64,000 bases of DNA from Rhypophila decipiens (lineage: Eukaryota; Ascomycota; Sordariomycetes; Sordariales; Naviculisporaceae): NCBI GenBank assembly GCA_033297075.1, contig MU858139.1, forward strand, positions 1 to 64,000, written 5' to 3'. Of the stretch, positions 61,812-64,000 are shown piece after piece. How positions within the stretch are numbered: position 1 is the first letter of the stretch; each line of letters begins with the position of its first letter. The translations under genes were made by a program, and so were the position numbers. Below the pieces are notes generated by a model, which was not told where the DNA came from, searched no databases, and was given only the letters and a program-made list of their open reading frames with translations.

Positions 61812-63476
61812 TCATCCCAACGTCTTATAAGACTCATCAACCCACTTGGCCCTTTCAATAAACGACTCAAGCAGTGTACGTTCCCAATCCGTGATATCAT
61901 GAACCTCCTCCGGCCCTCCTCGCATACAACTAAACGCCTCCTTTTTATTCCCCTTAATCCACTCAGCATCCACCATCCATTTATTCGGCACCTCATATAC
62001 ATCCTCCATATCTTTGAGCAGCTTATTCTTCAACAGTCCGCCATTATACCACAATAACTTGTCTTCCTCGTCTAAGTGGGCAATAGTAAAGCTACATATC
62101 CTCGTCTTGTTTTTATTCGGATCCTCACCTTTCTCTTCTCCCTCTTTTTGTTCTTCATCCTCATGATGATCCGTATCAATATCATGTTCCCACCCAAGCA
62201 TAGCCCCATAGTGTTTCTCAAACTCATATCCAGCCCCGGTCAACTCCAACCCAAACCAGTACGATTCTTTATCGCCATACGTAATTTTATACGTGATGCT
62301 CTCCCTCACTGGAAACGAATTCTGCCAGCAAATATGCAGCAGCCCCATCAACACATCCACTCTCCCCTTGTCTAACACGATAACGCCTGAATCTCCCTCC
62401 TCGGCGTATTCCTCAGTCCAGACCAACGATTTCGCCAATTGCGGGCCTGGCGTCTTGATATTCTCTTTCCACCAATCATGACGTCCTTTGAAGCCCCCTT
62501 TCCATAACAAGCGATCGTGGAAGAGGAGCGCGCCAGAGCGGAGGAAGGCGGGATGGCTGAAGAAGGCTTCTGGTGTCTGGAGGAGGACTGCGTCGGCATC
62601 AAGCAAGATAACCTTTTCGAATCTAGAAGCCAGCATGGCGAAAGGCTTCATCGCCCATCCGCCGTGGGCTTTGTCGAATTGCAGGGTCGATTGGTCGAAT
62701 TGTGTGGTGATATCGACAAACTCGAGCGGTGGGCCAAACTCGACGAGACTGGAGAGCCATTTTCGTTTTGCGGGGGAGAGGTCGGCGTCGCCGCCGTAAA
62801 ATACCTGGATGGGCAGGTTCGAGCGGAGGACGGAGCGGATGGAGACGATCAAGTGGGCTGCGAAGCGGACTATGGGGTCTCCCGCTGTTATCACTATTCC
62901 TGTTGAGCCAGGCTCGTATGTGGAGCGCAAGTCGGCGAGGGGCGCGGATGAGTCTGGGTTCGCGGGTGGTTTGCGCATGAATGGGTAGAGAATCTGGATG
63001 GCTTCTTCGACGGCTTGTGAGAGGGTTTGTTGGGTTCGTGGGTCGGCTGTTGCTTGGGAGGCGATGAGCCAGTTCCGGACGACCTTTGTGCGCGCGCCTT
63101 GGTCGCCGAAGGAGTGCTGGTATGGATGTTGTTTGAACTCAAAGTCTTTGAAGTACTGGATTGTTTGGCGGAATGGGTTGACGTCGTCCGCTAGGGAATC
63201 TTGCTGGCTCTCAGCCACCGGTTGGGTCTCGGTGAGGTCTTGGACTGGATTTGGATTGCCAGGCGCATCAACGTGGGCATCCGGTGGTGCTGGAGATGTG
63301 GATTCGCCATGTTTGTTGTTTGTTGGGGGGTAGAATATATTGCTATCAGGAACCCAGCCCAATTGGTAGAAAGAGAAGGTACTTGATCCGAGAAAGATCA
63401 GAGTGAATATAAAGACCGCTAATATCCTTGGGGACCGGATCGCTCTTGAGATAATGGGAGGCGCACTTTGTAACAT
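61812..63476 (-). CDS. GT71 alpha-mannosyltransferase (MNN1/MNT2-like)
   Basis: Golgi type II membrane enzyme that adds mannose to N- or O-linked glycans. It is intronless, with 554 residues from the Met at 63476. I chose that start because it puts a single signal anchor (RILAVFIFTLIFLGSSTFSF) near the N-terminus; an upstream Met at 63617 would add a non-conserved stretch. A stem rich in Pro/Asn/Asp lies at residues 45-110. The catalytic domain has GIVITAGDPIVRFAAHLI, IQVFYGGDADL, GWAMKPFAMLASRFEKVILL and the metal-binding DxD in LLDADAVLL (about 292). It also has EGDSGVIVLDKGR and LLWYNGGLL further on. A Glu/Lys-rich insert (EEQKEGEEKGEDPNKNK) lies in the last third. It is not linked functionally to the nearby GH5, as far as I can see. 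Confidence 0.9.
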   Translation of the reverse strand: MLQSAPPIISRAIRSPRILAVFIFTLIFLGSSTFSFYQLGWVPDSNIFYPPTNNKHGESTSPAPPDAHVDAPGNPNPVQDLTETQPVAESQQDSLADDVNPFRQTIQYFKDFEFKQHPYQHSFGDQGARTKVVRNWLIASQATADPRTQQTLSQAVEEAIQILYPFMRKPPANPDSSAPLADLRSTYEPGSTGIVITAGDPIVRFAAHLIVSIRSVLRSNLPIQVFYGGDADLSPAKRKWLSSLVEFGPPLEFVDITTQFDQSTLQFDKAHGGWAMKPFAMLASRFEKVILLDADAVLLQTPEAFFSHPAFLRSGALLFHDRLLWKGGFKGRHDWWKENIKTPGPQLAKSLVWTEEYAEEGDSGVIVLDKGRVDVLMGLLHICWQNSFPVRESITYKITYGDKESYWFGLELTGAGYEFEKHYGAMLGWEHDIDTDHHEDEEQKEGEEKGEDPNKNKTRICSFTIAHLDEEDKLLWYNGGLLKNKLLKDMEDVYEVPNKWMVDAEWIKGNKKEAFSCMRGGPEEVHDITDWERTLLESFIERAKWVDESYKTLG

Positions 63477-64000
63477 ACTGAAAGACGGGCTAACAAAAGG
63501 GGGAGGAAATAAAAGGAACAATAATGGAAAAAATGAAAAAGAGTGACGACGAAAAGAGGAGAAAAAGTTGCAGCTGGATGCAGGAAACGGCCTGGAACCT
63601 CGACGACCTTGAACCAACCTTCATGATGTCAGGCATGATCTCGTTGAGCGATACCTCTTTGAGAAATATGGCTGTCAACTTTCCTCCCCTGACTGGCAGA
63701 AATGGCCGAGCTCTGCGATTGTGTGCCAAGAATGGCCAATAGGAGATGGGAGAGGCATCGTCGTGTAACCCAATATTGTGACCCAATTCCCTTCTGTCTG
63801 GAACTGACAGCGAACGACAGGGGCTTATCAGTTCATATCCAGAAAGGTTCAGTTGATCACTGTGCCACAGCAATTTTACTTTGGCGGCGTGGATTAATGG
63901 CCAATGACAAATCTTTGTATGCCGTCTACGATGAGATCTTAATCGGTACGCACATGCGTTTATTTGCAGAAAGAACTGCCTGTGCCACAGATATGGCAAA
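63477..64000. other. Right edge: promoter of the mannosyltransferase
   Basis: About 520 bp to the window end. The one long frame on the minus strand (63490-63999) has no motif and runs off the edge; I do not support it as a gene. Confidence 0.5.

Noticed and set aside
63490..63999. 169-codon minus-strand frame at the right edge
   Set aside because: No motif, and it overlaps the expected promoter of the mannosyltransferase; it is cut by the window end.

Overview
This window looks like nuclear DNA of a filamentous ascomycete (Pezizomycotina, most likely Sordariomycetes). Genes are split by short introns (about 50-80 nt, GT..AG, with CTAAC/CTGAC-like branch sites) and are separated by 0.3-4 kb of non-coding DNA. 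The gene families are typical of such fungi: an ABC-C transporter, P450s, a SAT4/PTH11-type membrane protein, a HET-domain protein, DUF3176, an AA9 LPMO, Pex16 and a GT71 mannosyltransferase. I rebuilt the exon structures by hand. For every multi-exon model the summed exon length is a multiple of three and the joins keep family motifs in frame, but no splice site has been tested by transcript data.

Layout. 1-13 kb: an 11-exon ABC-C transporter (+), a GNAT acetyltransferase (+), a P450 (-) and a seven-helix rhodopsin-like fungal membrane protein (-). 14-26 kb: a short-chain dehydrogenase (+), an AA9 LPMO (-), a glutathione transferase (+), peroxin Pex16 (-), an acyltransferase-3 membrane protein (-) and an unusual enolase (-). 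27-32 kb is a degraded zone. It holds a frameshifted secreted-protein gene interrupted by long G and C homopolymers and an internal duplication. Beside it lies a kinase gene with an in-frame TAG and a mutated splice donor, and then an intron-containing tRNA-Tyr(GTA). 32-39 kb: a HET-domain protein, a small LRAT/NlpC-P60-like protein with possible lipid anchors at both ends, and a sorbosone-dehydrogenase-like AA12 protein (all -). 39-43 kb is a 4-kb stretch with no supported gene, ending at a short SREBP-type bHLH factor (+). 46-64 kb: an intact relative of the broken secreted protein (+), a small Ser/Pro-rich ORF (-), a second P450 of pisatin-demethylase type (+), a stand-alone AA8 cytochrome domain (+), a small unknown protein (-), a DUF3176 membrane protein (-), a GH5 endoglucanase (-) and a GT71 alpha-mannosyltransferase (-).

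How the genes fit together. There is no polyketide or peptide synthase, so this is not a classical metabolite cluster. The clearest shared theme is extracellular plant-cell-wall attack: AA9, AA12, AA8 and GH5, dispersed over 44 kb. A second, looser theme is xenobiotic handling (ABC-C pump, two P450s, GST, GNAT, SDR). The most notable points are the broken secreted-protein gene and its intact relative, the doubly damaged kinase gene, the dual-lipidation LRAT-like protein, and the split AA8/AA12 parts of an enzyme that is often fused.
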